Source of the DNA: Bacillota bacterium
GTDB lineage: Bacteria > Bacillota > Clostridia > Lachnospirales > Cellulosilyticaceae
Reading direction: 5' to 3'
Assembly: GCA_023393125.1 (NCBI GenBank)
Contig: JAEWMQ010000055.1
Location: 1-57,480 of the forward strand
Length of the DNA stretch: 57,480 nt
Position numbers and translations under genes: made by a program. Positions within the stretch are counted from its first letter, which is position 1. Each line of letters begins with the position of its first letter. Below, one piece after another: positions 15,795 through 24,519 of the stretch. The notes below the pieces were generated by a model. The model ran no database searches. It was not told where the DNA came from and saw only the letters and a list, made by a program, of their open reading frames with translations.

Positions 15795-17192
15795 TTAACA
15801 TTGTGAAGGTGGTATGCCAATAGGTACTTCCATTGGGTACTTACCATTAAAACAAGCTTTACAGAATTGACTCTTATGTTGACATACTTCGCGAAGACCT
15901 TCTTCACTTAAGTAAGTTAAAGAATCTGCTCCTAAGTATTCACAAATTTCATCTACTGATTTTTGTGCTCCTATAAGAAATTCTCTATAAGGAGTATCAA
16001 TGCCAAAGTAACAAGAATATTGCACTGGAGGTGAAGTGATACATACATGCACTTCTTTGGCTCCTGCTTTTCTTACTTGTTCTACAATACGTTTGCAAGT
16101 TGTTCCTCTTACAATGGAGTCATCAATCATAATAACTCTCTTACCTTCCAGGTTTTGTTTGAGCGGAGAAAGCTTAATCTTAACTGCATTTTCTCTCATC
16201 TCTTGAGTAGGTTGGATGAAAGTCCTTCCTATATATCTATTTTTAACAAGTCCTTCACCATAAGGAATGCCTGATTCTTTGGCATAGCCAATAGCTGATG
16301 GTACTCCTGAATCTGGTACTGGCATGACCATATCTGCTTCAATTTTTTTCTGTTTTGCTAACATTTTGCCTGCATTGACACGGAAATCATACACACTATC
16401 CCCATCGATGACACTATCAGGTCTTGCAAAGTAAATGAGCTCAAATACGCAAAGGTGTTTTTGACACATATTAGAAGACTCTATACTTCTTAAACCCTCT
16501 TTATTAATCACTACGACTTCTCCTGGCTCTACATCTCTTACAAACTCTGCATCTAATACGTCTAAGGCACAGCTTTCAGAAGCTAATACATAACCATCTT
16601 TAAGCTTTCCGATGCAAAGTGGTCTAAGACCATGTGGATCACGAATACCGATTAAGTCCTCTCCTGTTGTTAATACTAAGGCATAGGCACCTTTTAAGAG
16701 ACTCATGGTATTCTTAATCCCCGTTTCAATACCTTTATTACTATATCTAGCAATCAAATTTAAGATAGATTCAGTATCTGTGGTGCTATGGAAAATAACA
16801 CCACTATCTTCTAGAATCTCCCTGATGTTTTTCGCATTTACAAGGTTTCCATTGTGAGCAAGGCCAATATCACCTTGTTTGTACTTGGCCACTAATGGCT
16901 GTGCATTTCTCACATCTTTATCTCCTGCTGTCGAGTAGCGTACATGGCCAATAGCAATATTTCCTTGAAGCTCATTAAGGGCTTTCTCATCAAATACATC
17001 TGCTACAAGTCCCATCCCTTTTTTGATATCAATGTCTCCTCCATAATTAACTGCAATCCCTGCACACTCTTGCCCTCTATGTTGTAAGGCAAAAAGTCCA
17101 TAGTAAGCAAGCCTTGAGGCATCTTTTTCTTCTCTATAAACGCCAATTACGCCACATTCTTCATGTAATGAATCATCTTGTAAAAACTTCAT
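15795..17192 (-). CDS. purF: Amidophosphoribosyltransferase
   Basis: A 465-residue enzyme for the committed first step, glutamine plus PRPP to phosphoribosylamine. A 12-residue propeptide precedes catalytic Cys13 (EECGVIGVY), the Ntn-type nucleophile. The PRPP loop is VIMIDDSIVRGTT. Cysteines in CVFELIYFARPDS, VQYSCYFG and QFCKACFNG fit the [4Fe-4S] ligands of the Bacillus-type enzyme. It starts 15 bases after purC ends. Feedback inhibition by nucleotides is known for the family. Confidence 0.97.
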   Translation of the reverse strand: MKFLQDDSLHEECGVIGVYREEKDASRLAYYGLFALQHRGQECAGIAVNYGGDIDIKKGMGLVADVFDEKALNELQGNIAIGHVRYSTAGDKDVRNAQPLVAKYKQGDIGLAHNGNLVNAKNIREILEDSGVIFHSTTDTESILNLIARYSNKGIETGIKNTMSLLKGAYALVLTTGEDLIGIRDPHGLRPLCIGKLKDGYVLASESCALDVLDAEFVRDVEPGEVVVINKEGLRSIESSNMCQKHLCVFELIYFARPDSVIDGDSVYDFRVNAGKMLAKQKKIEADMVMPVPDSGVPSAIGYAKESGIPYGEGLVKNRYIGRTFIQPTQEMRENAVKIKLSPLKQNLEGKRVIMIDDSIVRGTTCKRIVEQVRKAGAKEVHVCITSPPVQYSCYFGIDTPYREFLIGAQKSVDEICEYLGADSLTYLSEEGLREVCQHKSQFCKACFNGKYPMEVPIGIPPSQC

Positions 17193-17207
17193 ATGACCGC
17201 TCCTCTA

Positions 17208-17912
17208 TTATTGGGTTACTCTTGCGAGCATCTCTGCATAAACTTCTTCTACACCGCCAAGGTCTCTTCTAAAACGATCTTTGTCTAATTTTTTGTTTGT
17301 TTCAGCATCCCAGAAACGGCATGTGTCTGGAGAAATTTCATCTGCTAAAATGATTCTGCCATCTACACGTCCAAGTTCGATTTTAAAGTCGATTAATTTA
17401 ACACCAATTTTTAAGAAATATGCTTTAAGCAGTTCATTGATTTTAAAAGTTATTTCACTCATTACCTTAAGTTCTTCTTCAGTAGCGATGTCAAGAGCTA
17501 AGATTTGATAATCATTGATCATTGGATCACCAAGAGCATCATCTTTTAAACAGAATTCAAGTGTTGGATTTTTAAGTACTGTTCCTTCTTCTACCCCAAA
17601 ACGTTTTGAGAATGAACCCGCAGCTACATTACGTACAATTACCTCTAATGGTACAATTTCTACAGCTTTAACAACTGTTTCTCTATCGTTAAGTTCTTCT
17701 ACTAAGTGTGTTTCAATACCATTTTGTTCTAACATACGACACATAATATTGCTCATACGGTTATTAACAACACCCTTACCTACGATTGTTCCTTTTTTCT
17801 CACCATTGAAAGCTGTTGCATCATCTTTATAGCTTACAATGTAGTATCTTTCATCATCTGTTTTAAATACTTTTTTTGCTTTTCCTTCGTAAAGTTGCTC
17901 TCTTTTATCCAT
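17208..17912 (-). CDS. purC: SAICAR synthase
   Basis: A 234-residue enzyme that joins CAIR and aspartate with ATP. It opens QLYEGKAKKVFKTDDERYYI, followed by SYKDDATAFNGEKKG. VIVRNVAAGSFSKRFGVEEG and the SPDTCRFWD region are family signatures. GGAGGG precedes the ATG. It lies in the operon between the repeat-filled gap after purE and purF. Confidence 0.97.
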   Translation of the reverse strand: MDKREQLYEGKAKKVFKTDDERYYIVSYKDDATAFNGEKKGTIVGKGVVNNRMSNIMCRMLEQNGIETHLVEELNDRETVVKAVEIVPLEVIVRNVAAGSFSKRFGVEEGTVLKNPTLEFCLKDDALGDPMINDYQILALDIATEEELKVMSEITFKINELLKAYFLKIGVKLIDFKIELGRVDGRIILADEISPDTCRFWDAETNKKLDKDRFRRDLGGVEEVYAEMLARVTQ

Positions 17913-17934
17913 TTTAAATTCCCTCCATTAGTTC

Positions 17935-18148
17935 AATGAAGAATGAAGAATGAAGAGTGAAAAATGGACGTACTTCCGTTATTAATCACTTCTCATTGAT
18001 TATTCATCCCTCATCTTTGATTTTTTAATAATTAACGCTTTATTATTTATCTTTAATTCTTTAATTCTCTAATTATTAATTCTTCATTCTTGATCGTTAA
18101 TTCTTCAATTCTTTGATTTTTTAATTCTTCATTCTTCATTATTAATTC
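17935..18148. repeat. Long AATGAAGAATGAAG palindromic repeat between purE and purC (copy 2)
   Basis: The left arm AATGAAGAATGAAGAATGAA (17935-17954) and the right arm CTTCATTCTTCATT (18127-18140) are complementary over 14 bases. Many degenerate TTAATTCTT/TTCATTCTT words lie between them. It is non-coding and probably a member of a dispersed intergenic family, since copy 1 lies 2 kb away. Confidence 0.6.
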
Positions 18149-18643
18149 TTAATTGCTCTCAAACCTTGCTCTTACTGCTGCATCTTTTTCTGCTACTTTT
18201 TCCGCCATTATTTTCTTATGAAGTACTAACTTTTCTTTTAACTCTGGACTACTTAAAGCAAGCATTTGGACAGCTAAAAGTCCTGCATTTTCAGCACCAT
18301 CAATAGCCACTGTAGCTACTGGAATACCTGGAGGCATTTGTACCATTGACAAAAGTGAATCAAGACCATCTAAAGTACTAGACTTAATAGGAAGCCCAAT
18401 AACAGGTAGTGTTGTAAAAGCAGCAATCACCCCACCTAAGTGAGCAGCTTTACCCGCAGCTGCAATAATCACGCCAATACCATTTTTCTCTGCATCTCTT
18501 GCAAATTCTTCAGCAGCATAAGGTGTACGGTGAGCCGAAATAACCCTTACTTCTACCTCTACACCAAAATCCTTAACTGTTTTAACACCTTTTTCTACAA
18601 CTGGAAGATCTGAATCACTTCCCATAACAAAAGCAACTTTCAT
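18149..18643 (-). CDS. purE: N5-carboxyaminoimidazole ribonucleotide mutase
   Basis: A 164-residue class I-like PurE that yields CAIR. Signatures are VAFVMGSDSDLPVVEKG, VISAHRTPYAAEEFA, IIAAAGKAAHLGG, and LDSLLSMVQMPPGIPVATVA. GGAGG precedes the ATG. No purK is present in the window. Either purK is elsewhere, or the enzyme uses AIR and CO2 directly, which sequence alone does not settle. Confidence 0.96.
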   Translation of the reverse strand: MKVAFVMGSDSDLPVVEKGVKTVKDFGVEVEVRVISAHRTPYAAEEFARDAEKNGIGVIIAAAGKAAHLGGVIAAFTTLPVIGLPIKSSTLDGLDSLLSMVQMPPGIPVATVAIDGAENAGLLAVQMLALSSPELKEKLVLHKKIMAEKVAEKDAAVRARFESN

Positions 18644-18755
18644 AATAACCTCCTAAGTTACACCATCTTGTAATCTACTCTTTTTTAAGACTGTCTAATA
18701 AACCATCTATTTAAAGCTACATTTCGCATAGCTTATTTTTTATTCCTGCATTCTT

Positions 18756-21700
18756 TTATTTGAAGTAATTCACTCCTGATGTAAAGAGATTTTGCTCTTT
18801 ATTACCAGGAATGTTTTTATGAATGAACTCACCAACACGTTCACTATGTCCCATCTTACCAATAATACGACCATCCGCAGATAAAATACCTTCGATGTTA
18901 TGCATACTACCGTTAACATTGACATTACCATCTTGACTTGCAAAACCAGTTTCATCTACATACTGGCTAAAGACTTGACCCCTAGCAATAAGTTCCTTCA
19001 GCATCGCTTCTGGTGCTACAAAACGTCCTTCACCATGTGAAAGTGGAATCTGATGAAGATCACCTAAGTTTACACCGTTAAGCCATGGAGACTGCACACT
19101 TGTAATCTTTGTTTTAGCCATTAGAGAAATATGTTTACCGATTGTATTAAAGGTAAGTGTTGGACATTCCCCGTCCATTTCTCTAATTTCGCCATATGGT
19201 AATAACCCTAATTTGACAAGTACTTGGAATCCATTACAGATTCCTAACATCAATCCATCTTGCGTATAAAGATGTTCATGAATGGCTTCTTTTAATCTTT
19301 CATTTCTAAAAGTAGAAGCAATAAATTTACCACTACCATCTGGCTCATCCCCAGCTGAGAAACCACCTGGAAAAGCAATGATTTGTGCTGATTTAATACC
19401 TTGGTATAAACGTTCAATTGAATCTTCAATCTCACTATTTGTACGATTAATGAATAATACCTCATTTACCTTAGCGCCAGCTCTTTCAAAGGCACGTCTT
19501 GTATCCACTTCACAGTTAGTACCTGGGAATACTGGAATAAGTACTTCCGGCTGTGCAATTTTTTGCTTAGCTACATAGATTTTTCGCTCTCCAGTAAAGG
19601 TTGCATCTACCGCGGCTAATGGACTATCTACCTTTTGCGTGAAGACATGAGCCGTTGGTGCTAACATAGCTTTAATCACTTCACTGATTTCTAAAGTCAC
19701 ATCATCTATAGTAACTGCTTTTTCTGCTACTGTTTCTCCGATTACAGTAAAGAAATCCCCCGTTAATTTCTCTGCTACTTCAGGTGCTACTTCTAATACA
19801 AGGTCGCCATAAGCCGCTACAAATGGCGCGATTTCTTCTGGTAATTCTACTTTTAATCCGATTTCATTACCAATAGCCATTTGACTAAGTGCAGCTACGA
19901 CTCCGCCAGCGCCAATGGCATAGGCACTTTGTACTTTACCTGCTTTAACAAGTTCATAAATTTTGCCATAAGCTTCATGTATTACACTAAAATCTGGCAA
20001 GTAAGTATTATCTTTTGGAATAGCAACATAAACGAGACGATTGCCCACTGCTTTTAAGCTACCACTAACACATTCCTTAGCATCTCCTAAGTTACATGTA
20101 AAAGAAATAAGTGTTGGAGGTACACTGATATCTTCAAAAGTACCTGACATACTGTCTTTACCGCCAATTGCTGCAAGGCCTAATTCTTTTTGAGCTTTTA
20201 AAGCCCCAAGAAGTGCTGCTACTGGTTTGCCCCAGCTAGTTTCACCATTTAATCTTTCAAAATACTCTTGGAAAGAAAGGTAAGTTTTCCTATAATCCGC
20301 ACCTAATGCTACGATTTTTGCAATACTTTCTACTACTGCATAAAGAGCACCATGGAATGGTGAAGTTTCTGAAAGATAAGGATCAAAGCCATGAGTCATA
20401 AAGGTTGCTGCTGTTGTTTCACCTGTTACTAGAGGCACCTTAGCCACCATACCATTTTCTTTTGTCAATTGGTTTTTACCACCGTATGGCATTAGGACTG
20501 AGCCAGCACCAACGGTGCCATCAAACTGCATGCCTAAACCTTTTTGAAGGCCTACATTTAAATCTTTTAAGGTAGTAAGTACGTTATCCTTAGAAAGTTT
20601 CTTTACTTCGATTTCAATTTCAGGTGCTGTTACTTTGGCCTCTCTTTGTTGTGTTACACCTGCACTATCTAAGAAGCTTCTATCAATGTTGACAACCTCC
20701 TTGTCTCTCCAAGTCATTACAAGACGTTTTTCCTTAATGACTTCTGCTACACAAACTGCATTTAAGTTTTCTTTATTAGCTAGGTTAATCATGAACTCTA
20801 AATCATTTTTATCAATGGCAATTGCCATTCTTTCTTGAGACTCAGAAATAGCAAGCTCTGTTGCATCAAGTCCCCTATATTTAACAGGTACAAGATCAAG
20901 GTTAATGCGAAGTCCTTCAGCAATTTCACCGATTGCTACACATACGCCACCTGCACCAAAATCATTACAACGAATAATTCGTTTTGAGAATTCTGGGTTT
21001 CTAAATAATCTTTGTAGTTTTCTTTCTTCTACTGGATTTCCTTTTTGCACCTCAGAACCACATGTATGTAGTGATTCTTCTGTATGTTCTTTAGAAGAAC
21101 CTGTTGCACCACCACAACCATCACGACCAGTTGCACCACCTAAAAGTAAAATGACATTGCCTGGTACTGGCTCTTCATGTTTCACATGTGAGCGTTTAAC
21201 TGCTCCTACTACAGCTCCTACTTCAAGACGTTTTGCTTTATAACCTGGGTGATAATATTCTTTAACTTCACCTGTTGCAAGTCCTATTTGGTTACCATAA
21301 GCGCTATAACCATTTGCAGCTGTTTTTGTAATCACACGTTGTGGTAACTTACCAGCCATTGTATTTTCTAAAGACTCGTTAGGGTCTGCCGCGCCTGTTA
21401 CACGCATAGCTTGATAAACATAGCTACGTCCTGAAAGCGGGTCACGAATAGCACCACCAAGACAAGTGGCTGCCCCACCAAACGGTTCAATTTCAGTTGG
21501 GTGATTATGTGTTTCATTTTTAAATAAGATGAGGTATTCTTCATCTTTACCATCTACTTTAATCTTATCTACAATTGTACAAGCATTGATTTCCGCTGTT
21601 TCAAATAATTCTTTTAAGCCACCTTGTGCTTTTAGATGTTTCACAATGATGGTTGCCATGTCCATAAGTGATACTTTCTTATTAGTACGTCCTAAGTCCT

Positions 21701-22472
21701 CACGCATACTATAGTATTCATCTAAAGCTGCTTTAATAGGTGCTGCATATTCGCCTTCTTCAATCTCAATCTTAGTAAGCTCTGTCATGAAAGTTGTATG
21801 ACGACAGTGGTCCGACCAATATGTATCCACTACTTTTAATTCAGTAAAGCTAGGATTTCTGTTAATCCCTTTAAAATAACCTTGGAAATAAATAAGGTCA
21901 TCTAAGTTCATGGCTAAGCCTTGTTCTTTTCTAAAGTTTTCTAATGCTGTCTCATCCATATGAGTAAAATCTTCTAATACCTTAACATCTTCTGGAGCCG
22001 GATAAGTCATATCTAAGCTCTCTACTGGTTCTAAAGAAACTTCTTCAGCTTCTACAGGGTTAATAACATGTTTTTTAATTTTTAATAATTCTTCGTTTGT
22101 TAATTCACCATCCACAATGTAAACTCTGGCTGTTCTCACAGTAGGTTTAAGGGTGCTATCAATAATACGAATACATTGCTCACAAGAGTCTGCTCTTTGA
22201 TCGTATTGTCCTCTTAAATAACTTACAGCAAATGCCTTACCACTAGTTAAGGTAAGCTCTTCTACTAATGTATCTGATTGTGGCTCTGAAAAAATTGTAT
22301 TTAATGCTTTTTCATAAACCTCTCTTGTAATATGTTCAATATCATATCTGTTTAAAATTCTTACTCCCTTGATCGTTTCTATCTGTAAAAACTCTCTTAG
22401 CTCACTCTCCATACGCTTAGCTTCTACATCAAAACCATTCTTCTTTTCTACATATACTCTGAAAACACTCAT
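18756..22472 (-). CDS. purL: Phosphoribosylformylglycinamidine synthase, single-chain
   Basis: A 1238-residue fusion that converts FGAR to FGAM using glutamine and ATP. The PurS-like N-terminal part covers about 1-180. Two AIR-synthase-like halves follow (VVDTYWSDHCRHTTFMTEL; NETHNHPTEIEPFGGAATCL, cited at the limit). The C-terminal class I amidotransferase has nucleophile Cys in LGICNGFQV near residue 1080, and the His/Glu region SHGEGRF. It replaces the separate PurS, PurQ and PurL of Bacillus. It is the first gene of the purine operon, with AAGGGG 7 bases before the ATG. Confidence 0.97.
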   Translation of the reverse strand: MSVFRVYVEKKNGFDVEAKRMESELREFLQIETIKGVRILNRYDIEHITREVYEKALNTIFSEPQSDTLVEELTLTSGKAFAVSYLRGQYDQRADSCEQCIRIIDSTLKPTVRTARVYIVDGELTNEELLKIKKHVINPVEAEEVSLEPVESLDMTYPAPEDVKVLEDFTHMDETALENFRKEQGLAMNLDDLIYFQGYFKGINRNPSFTELKVVDTYWSDHCRHTTFMTELTKIEIEEGEYAAPIKAALDEYYSMREDLGRTNKKVSLMDMATIIVKHLKAQGGLKELFETAEINACTIVDKIKVDGKDEEYLILFKNETHNHPTEIEPFGGAATCLGGAIRDPLSGRSYVYQAMRVTGAADPNESLENTMAGKLPQRVITKTAANGYSAYGNQIGLATGEVKEYYHPGYKAKRLEVGAVVGAVKRSHVKHEEPVPGNVILLLGGATGRDGCGGATGSSKEHTEESLHTCGSEVQKGNPVEERKLQRLFRNPEFSKRIIRCNDFGAGGVCVAIGEIAEGLRINLDLVPVKYRGLDATELAISESQERMAIAIDKNDLEFMINLANKENLNAVCVAEVIKEKRLVMTWRDKEVVNIDRSFLDSAGVTQQREAKVTAPEIEIEVKKLSKDNVLTTLKDLNVGLQKGLGMQFDGTVGAGSVLMPYGGKNQLTKENGMVAKVPLVTGETTAATFMTHGFDPYLSETSPFHGALYAVVESIAKIVALGADYRKTYLSFQEYFERLNGETSWGKPVAALLGALKAQKELGLAAIGGKDSMSGTFEDISVPPTLISFTCNLGDAKECVSGSLKAVGNRLVYVAIPKDNTYLPDFSVIHEAYGKIYELVKAGKVQSAYAIGAGGVVAALSQMAIGNEIGLKVELPEEIAPFVAAYGDLVLEVAPEVAEKLTGDFFTVIGETVAEKAVTIDDVTLEISEVIKAMLAPTAHVFTQKVDSPLAAVDATFTGERKIYVAKQKIAQPEVLIPVFPGTNCEVDTRRAFERAGAKVNEVLFINRTNSEIEDSIERLYQGIKSAQIIAFPGGFSAGDEPDGSGKFIASTFRNERLKEAIHEHLYTQDGLMLGICNGFQVLVKLGLLPYGEIREMDGECPTLTFNTIGKHISLMAKTKITSVQSPWLNGVNLGDLHQIPLSHGEGRFVAPEAMLKELIARGQVFSQYVDETGFASQDGNVNVNGSMHNIEGILSADGRIIGKMGHSERVGEFIHKNIPGNKEQNLFTSGVNYFK

Positions 22473-22516
22473 CGTGGTTCCCCTTTCGTATGAATTAACC
22501 TTAATTAGCTACTGTA

Positions 22517-22545
22517 AGAGTAACATAATTTAAGAATAGCGTCAA
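22517..22545 (-). promoter_or_regulatory. Candidate purine operon promoter
   Basis: TTGACG (22545-22540), a 17-base spacer, then TACTCT (22522-22517) on the minus strand, 45 bases before purL. Confidence 0.45.
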
Positions 22546-22549
22546 CGAT

Positions 22550-22593
22550 TTTATCGAACAATATAATATAACTTTTATTTATCGTTCGACATA
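22550..22593. promoter_or_regulatory. Paired PurBox-like operator
   Basis: TTTATCGAACAAT (22550-22562) on the plus strand and TATGTCGAACGAT (22593-22581) on the minus strand both carry the CGAAC core of the Bacillus PurR PurBox. They are in inverted orientation, with 18 bases between boxes and 24 between cores. They abut the upstream side of the -35. PRPP-responsive PurR control is inferred. Confidence 0.55.
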
Positions 22594-22748
22594 CTTCTTA
22601 TTTTTTGGATATATTTACCATTTAATCCTATATTTTTTAATTTTTTCATTGGTTTGATAGGTGGATTTCAGCCATTTTACCGAACATTCTCTTTAGCCTG
22701 CTCTATTTATCATCGCTTTTATTAGCGACTGTTCTTTTTTTAGCGCAA

Positions 22749-22803
22749 CAAAAAAGCTAGATAAAACGTTGCTTATTGATGCAACTCATCTTTATCTAGC
22801 TTT
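22749..22803 (-). terminator. Terminator of the spoIIA operon
   Basis: A 13-bp perfect stem AAAGCTAGATAAA/TTTATCTAGCTTT, with an inner GTTGC/GCAAC hairpin. TTTTTTG lies on the minus-strand 3' side. Confidence 0.85.
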
Positions 22804-22838
22804 CTTATTCTTATTCCTATCTTATAAAGGATCAAGCT

Positions 22839-23558
22839 TTAGCTTCCTAACATTTCTCTCATTTTCCTTAAAATGCGTTTTTCAATTCTTGAGACTTGTA
22901 CTTGAGATATCTCTAATGCAATAGCAATTTCCGTTTGTGTACGATCTTCAAAATATCGCATATGAATAATCTCTCTTTCAATGGGTAGTAGCCTTTCTAT
23001 GAGTTCTGTCAATATCATCTTATCTACCAAACTATTTTGGAGTGTTGGCATCTCATCGATTTTATCCGATAACGTAATAGGCTTGCCATCTCCCTGATAA
23101 ATAACAGCATTTAAAGATTCTACTTCTGCATTAGACTCTAAAGCCTCTACCACTTCTTCAACTGGAAGATCTAGCCCAGCTGCAATCTCACTTATTGTGG
23201 GCTCTCTATTTAACTCCCTTATAAGTTCATCCTTTTGAATTCTTACTTTATAAGCAGTTTCCTTTAAAGAACGACTTACTTTAATAATGCCATCATCTCT
23301 TAAAAAGCGTTTAATCTCTCCTACAATCATTGGTACTGCATAGGTAGAGAATTTAACATTAAAGCTTAAATCAAACTTATCAATACTTTTTAAAAGTCCA
23401 ATACTTCCTATTTGAAATAAATCTTCCATATCATAACCACGATTACTGAACCTTCTTACTAAACTCCAAACCAGTCCTAGATTCTCTTGTACTAATATGT
23501 TTTTGGCTACTTCATCACCTTGCTGTGCACGTTGTATGAGTTCTAAGGTATGATCCAT
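22839..23558 (-). CDS. sigF: Sporulation sigma factor F (SpoIIAC)
   Basis: A 239-residue sigma-70 family factor active in the forespore. Region 2 shows LVWSLVRRFSNRGYDMEDLF (cited at the limit) and IGSIGLLKSIDKFD. Region 3 has VSRSLKETAYKVRIQKDEL, and region 4 is a helix-turn-helix, TQTEIAIALEISQVQVSRIE. It is the third gene of spoIIA, 23 bases after spoIIAB, and is held inactive by it. AGGTGGG precedes the ATG. Confidence 0.96.
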   Translation of the reverse strand: MDHTLELIQRAQQGDEVAKNILVQENLGLVWSLVRRFSNRGYDMEDLFQIGSIGLLKSIDKFDLSFNVKFSTYAVPMIVGEIKRFLRDDGIIKVSRSLKETAYKVRIQKDELIRELNREPTISEIAAGLDLPVEEVVEALESNAEVESLNAVIYQGDGKPITLSDKIDEMPTLQNSLVDKMILTELIERLLPIEREIIHMRYFEDRTQTEIAIALEISQVQVSRIEKRILRKMREMLGS

Positions 23559-23581
23559 ACTATCCCACCTTTGCCTCGGGC

Positions 23582-24010
23582 TTAGACCGCGAGAGATCTT
23601 TTCATTTTTACAGTTGTTCCCTTGCCCATTTGTGAGAATACCTCGACCTCATCCATCATGGATTGCATTACCGTAAATCCAAGTCCTGCCCTTTCTTCCT
23701 CTAATGAAGTAGTGTAAAGTGCTGTCATTGCATCATCTATATTCGGTATGCCTTTCCCCTCATCCATAACTTCTATTTCTACTGTGCGTTCTTCGTAAGC
23801 ACATTTAATGGTTATTAAACCATCTTCTTTATTACTATAACCATGAATAATACAATTGGTAACAGCTTCCGAGACGGCCATTTTAATATCATACAATTCC
23901 TCAACGGTTGGATCTAATTGAGAAATGAATGAACTAATAGCTACCCTAGCAAAACCTTCATTAATAGAACTGCTTGCAAACTGTATTTGCATTTGATTTT
24001 TCTTTGGCAC
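23582..24010 (-). CDS. spoIIAB: Anti-sigma-F factor, serine kinase
   Basis: A 142-residue GHKL-type ATPase that binds sigma-F and phosphorylates SpoIIAA. The N-box is AVSEAVTNCIIHGYSN, the G1 box is MDEGKGIPNIDDA, and the later glycine-rich part is EERAGLGFTVMQSMMD. The start is GTG at 24010, 8 bases after AGGGGG. It lies between spoIIAA and sigF with short gaps. Confidence 0.96.
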   Translation of the reverse strand: MPKKNQMQIQFASSSINEGFARVAISSFISQLDPTVEELYDIKMAVSEAVTNCIIHGYSNKEDGLITIKCAYEERTVEIEVMDEGKGIPNIDDAMTALYTTSLEEERAGLGFTVMQSMMDEVEVFSQMGKGTTVKMKRSLAV

Positions 24011-24034
24011 TTTTTTGTCCCCCTCATGCTTAGC

Positions 24035-24382
24035 TTAAGCAAAAGCTGCTAATGCTTCCAGTGCTTCTTGTTTACTATTATAAATTTTCATTAATTTATA
24101 AATACCTGACATACTAAGTATTCGTCCTGCTTCTTTCGAAACGTTATATAGTCCAACACTCCCCCCACATATAGCTACACTTCTATACCTTCCCATAAGC
24201 ATACCTATACCTGAGCTATCCATAAAATTTACTTTTTCAAAATCAAAAAGTAAATCTCTTGCTCTATTTTTTTGATATTCTCTATCTACTTCGCGCCTAA
24301 TTTCAACACATGTATGGTGGTCAATCTCTCCTTCTAAGACAACCACTAATGTTCGCTCCACCATAATAAATTCCATTCTCAA
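24035..24382 (-). CDS. spoIIAA: Anti-anti-sigma-F factor
   Basis: A 115-residue STAS-domain protein. The substrate serine is Ser56 in NFMDSSGIGMLMGRY, equivalent to Ser58 of the Bacillus protein. Dephosphorylated by SpoIIE, it releases sigma-F. LEGEIDHHT is the N-terminal family signature. The start appears to be TTG at 24382, since AAGGAGGAG is about 8 bases before it. The ATG two codons later is too far from the site. A weak start may limit its level. This is the first gene of spoIIA. Confidence 0.95.
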   Translation of the reverse strand: MRMEFIMVERTLVVVLEGEIDHHTCVEIRREVDREYQKNRARDLLFDFEKVNFMDSSGIGMLMGRYRSVAICGGSVGLYNVSKEAGRILSMSGIYKLMKIYNSKQEALEALAAFA

Positions 24383-24417
24383 TGTACTCGCTCCTCCTTA
24401 TCTTTAATCTCCTCATA

Positions 24418-24446
24418 AGAATAGCGCTTTTTCCAATAATTGTCAA
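24418..24446 (-). promoter_or_regulatory. Promoter of the spoIIA operon
   Basis: TTGACA (24446-24441), a 17-base spacer, then TATTCT (24423-24418), a near-perfect sigma-A-type match 36 bases before the start. In Bacillus this operon is read by sigma-H. I see no convincing sigma-H match here. Confidence 0.6.
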
Positions 24447-24519
24447 TCGTTTTCCAATTGTTAGATATTGTTGTATTTTTTGTGATTATTATGGTTTTAT
24501 ATCGTTTCACTAACTTATA

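Noticed and set aside
17935..18148. CRISPR-like or tandem repeat array between purE and purC
   Set aside because: The words vary in length and sequence, there are no unique spacers, and the layout is palindromic rather than directly repeated.
20905..21243. Plus-strand ORF of 112 codons inside purL, and similar long frames opposite other pur genes
   Set aside because: They are shadows of codon bias on the complementary strand. No start signals, no recognisable domains, and purL is intact.
22839..24382. A prophage or defence island around the sigma factor genes
   Set aside because: The three genes are the canonical spoIIAA-spoIIAB-sigF operon, with the expected order and motifs.
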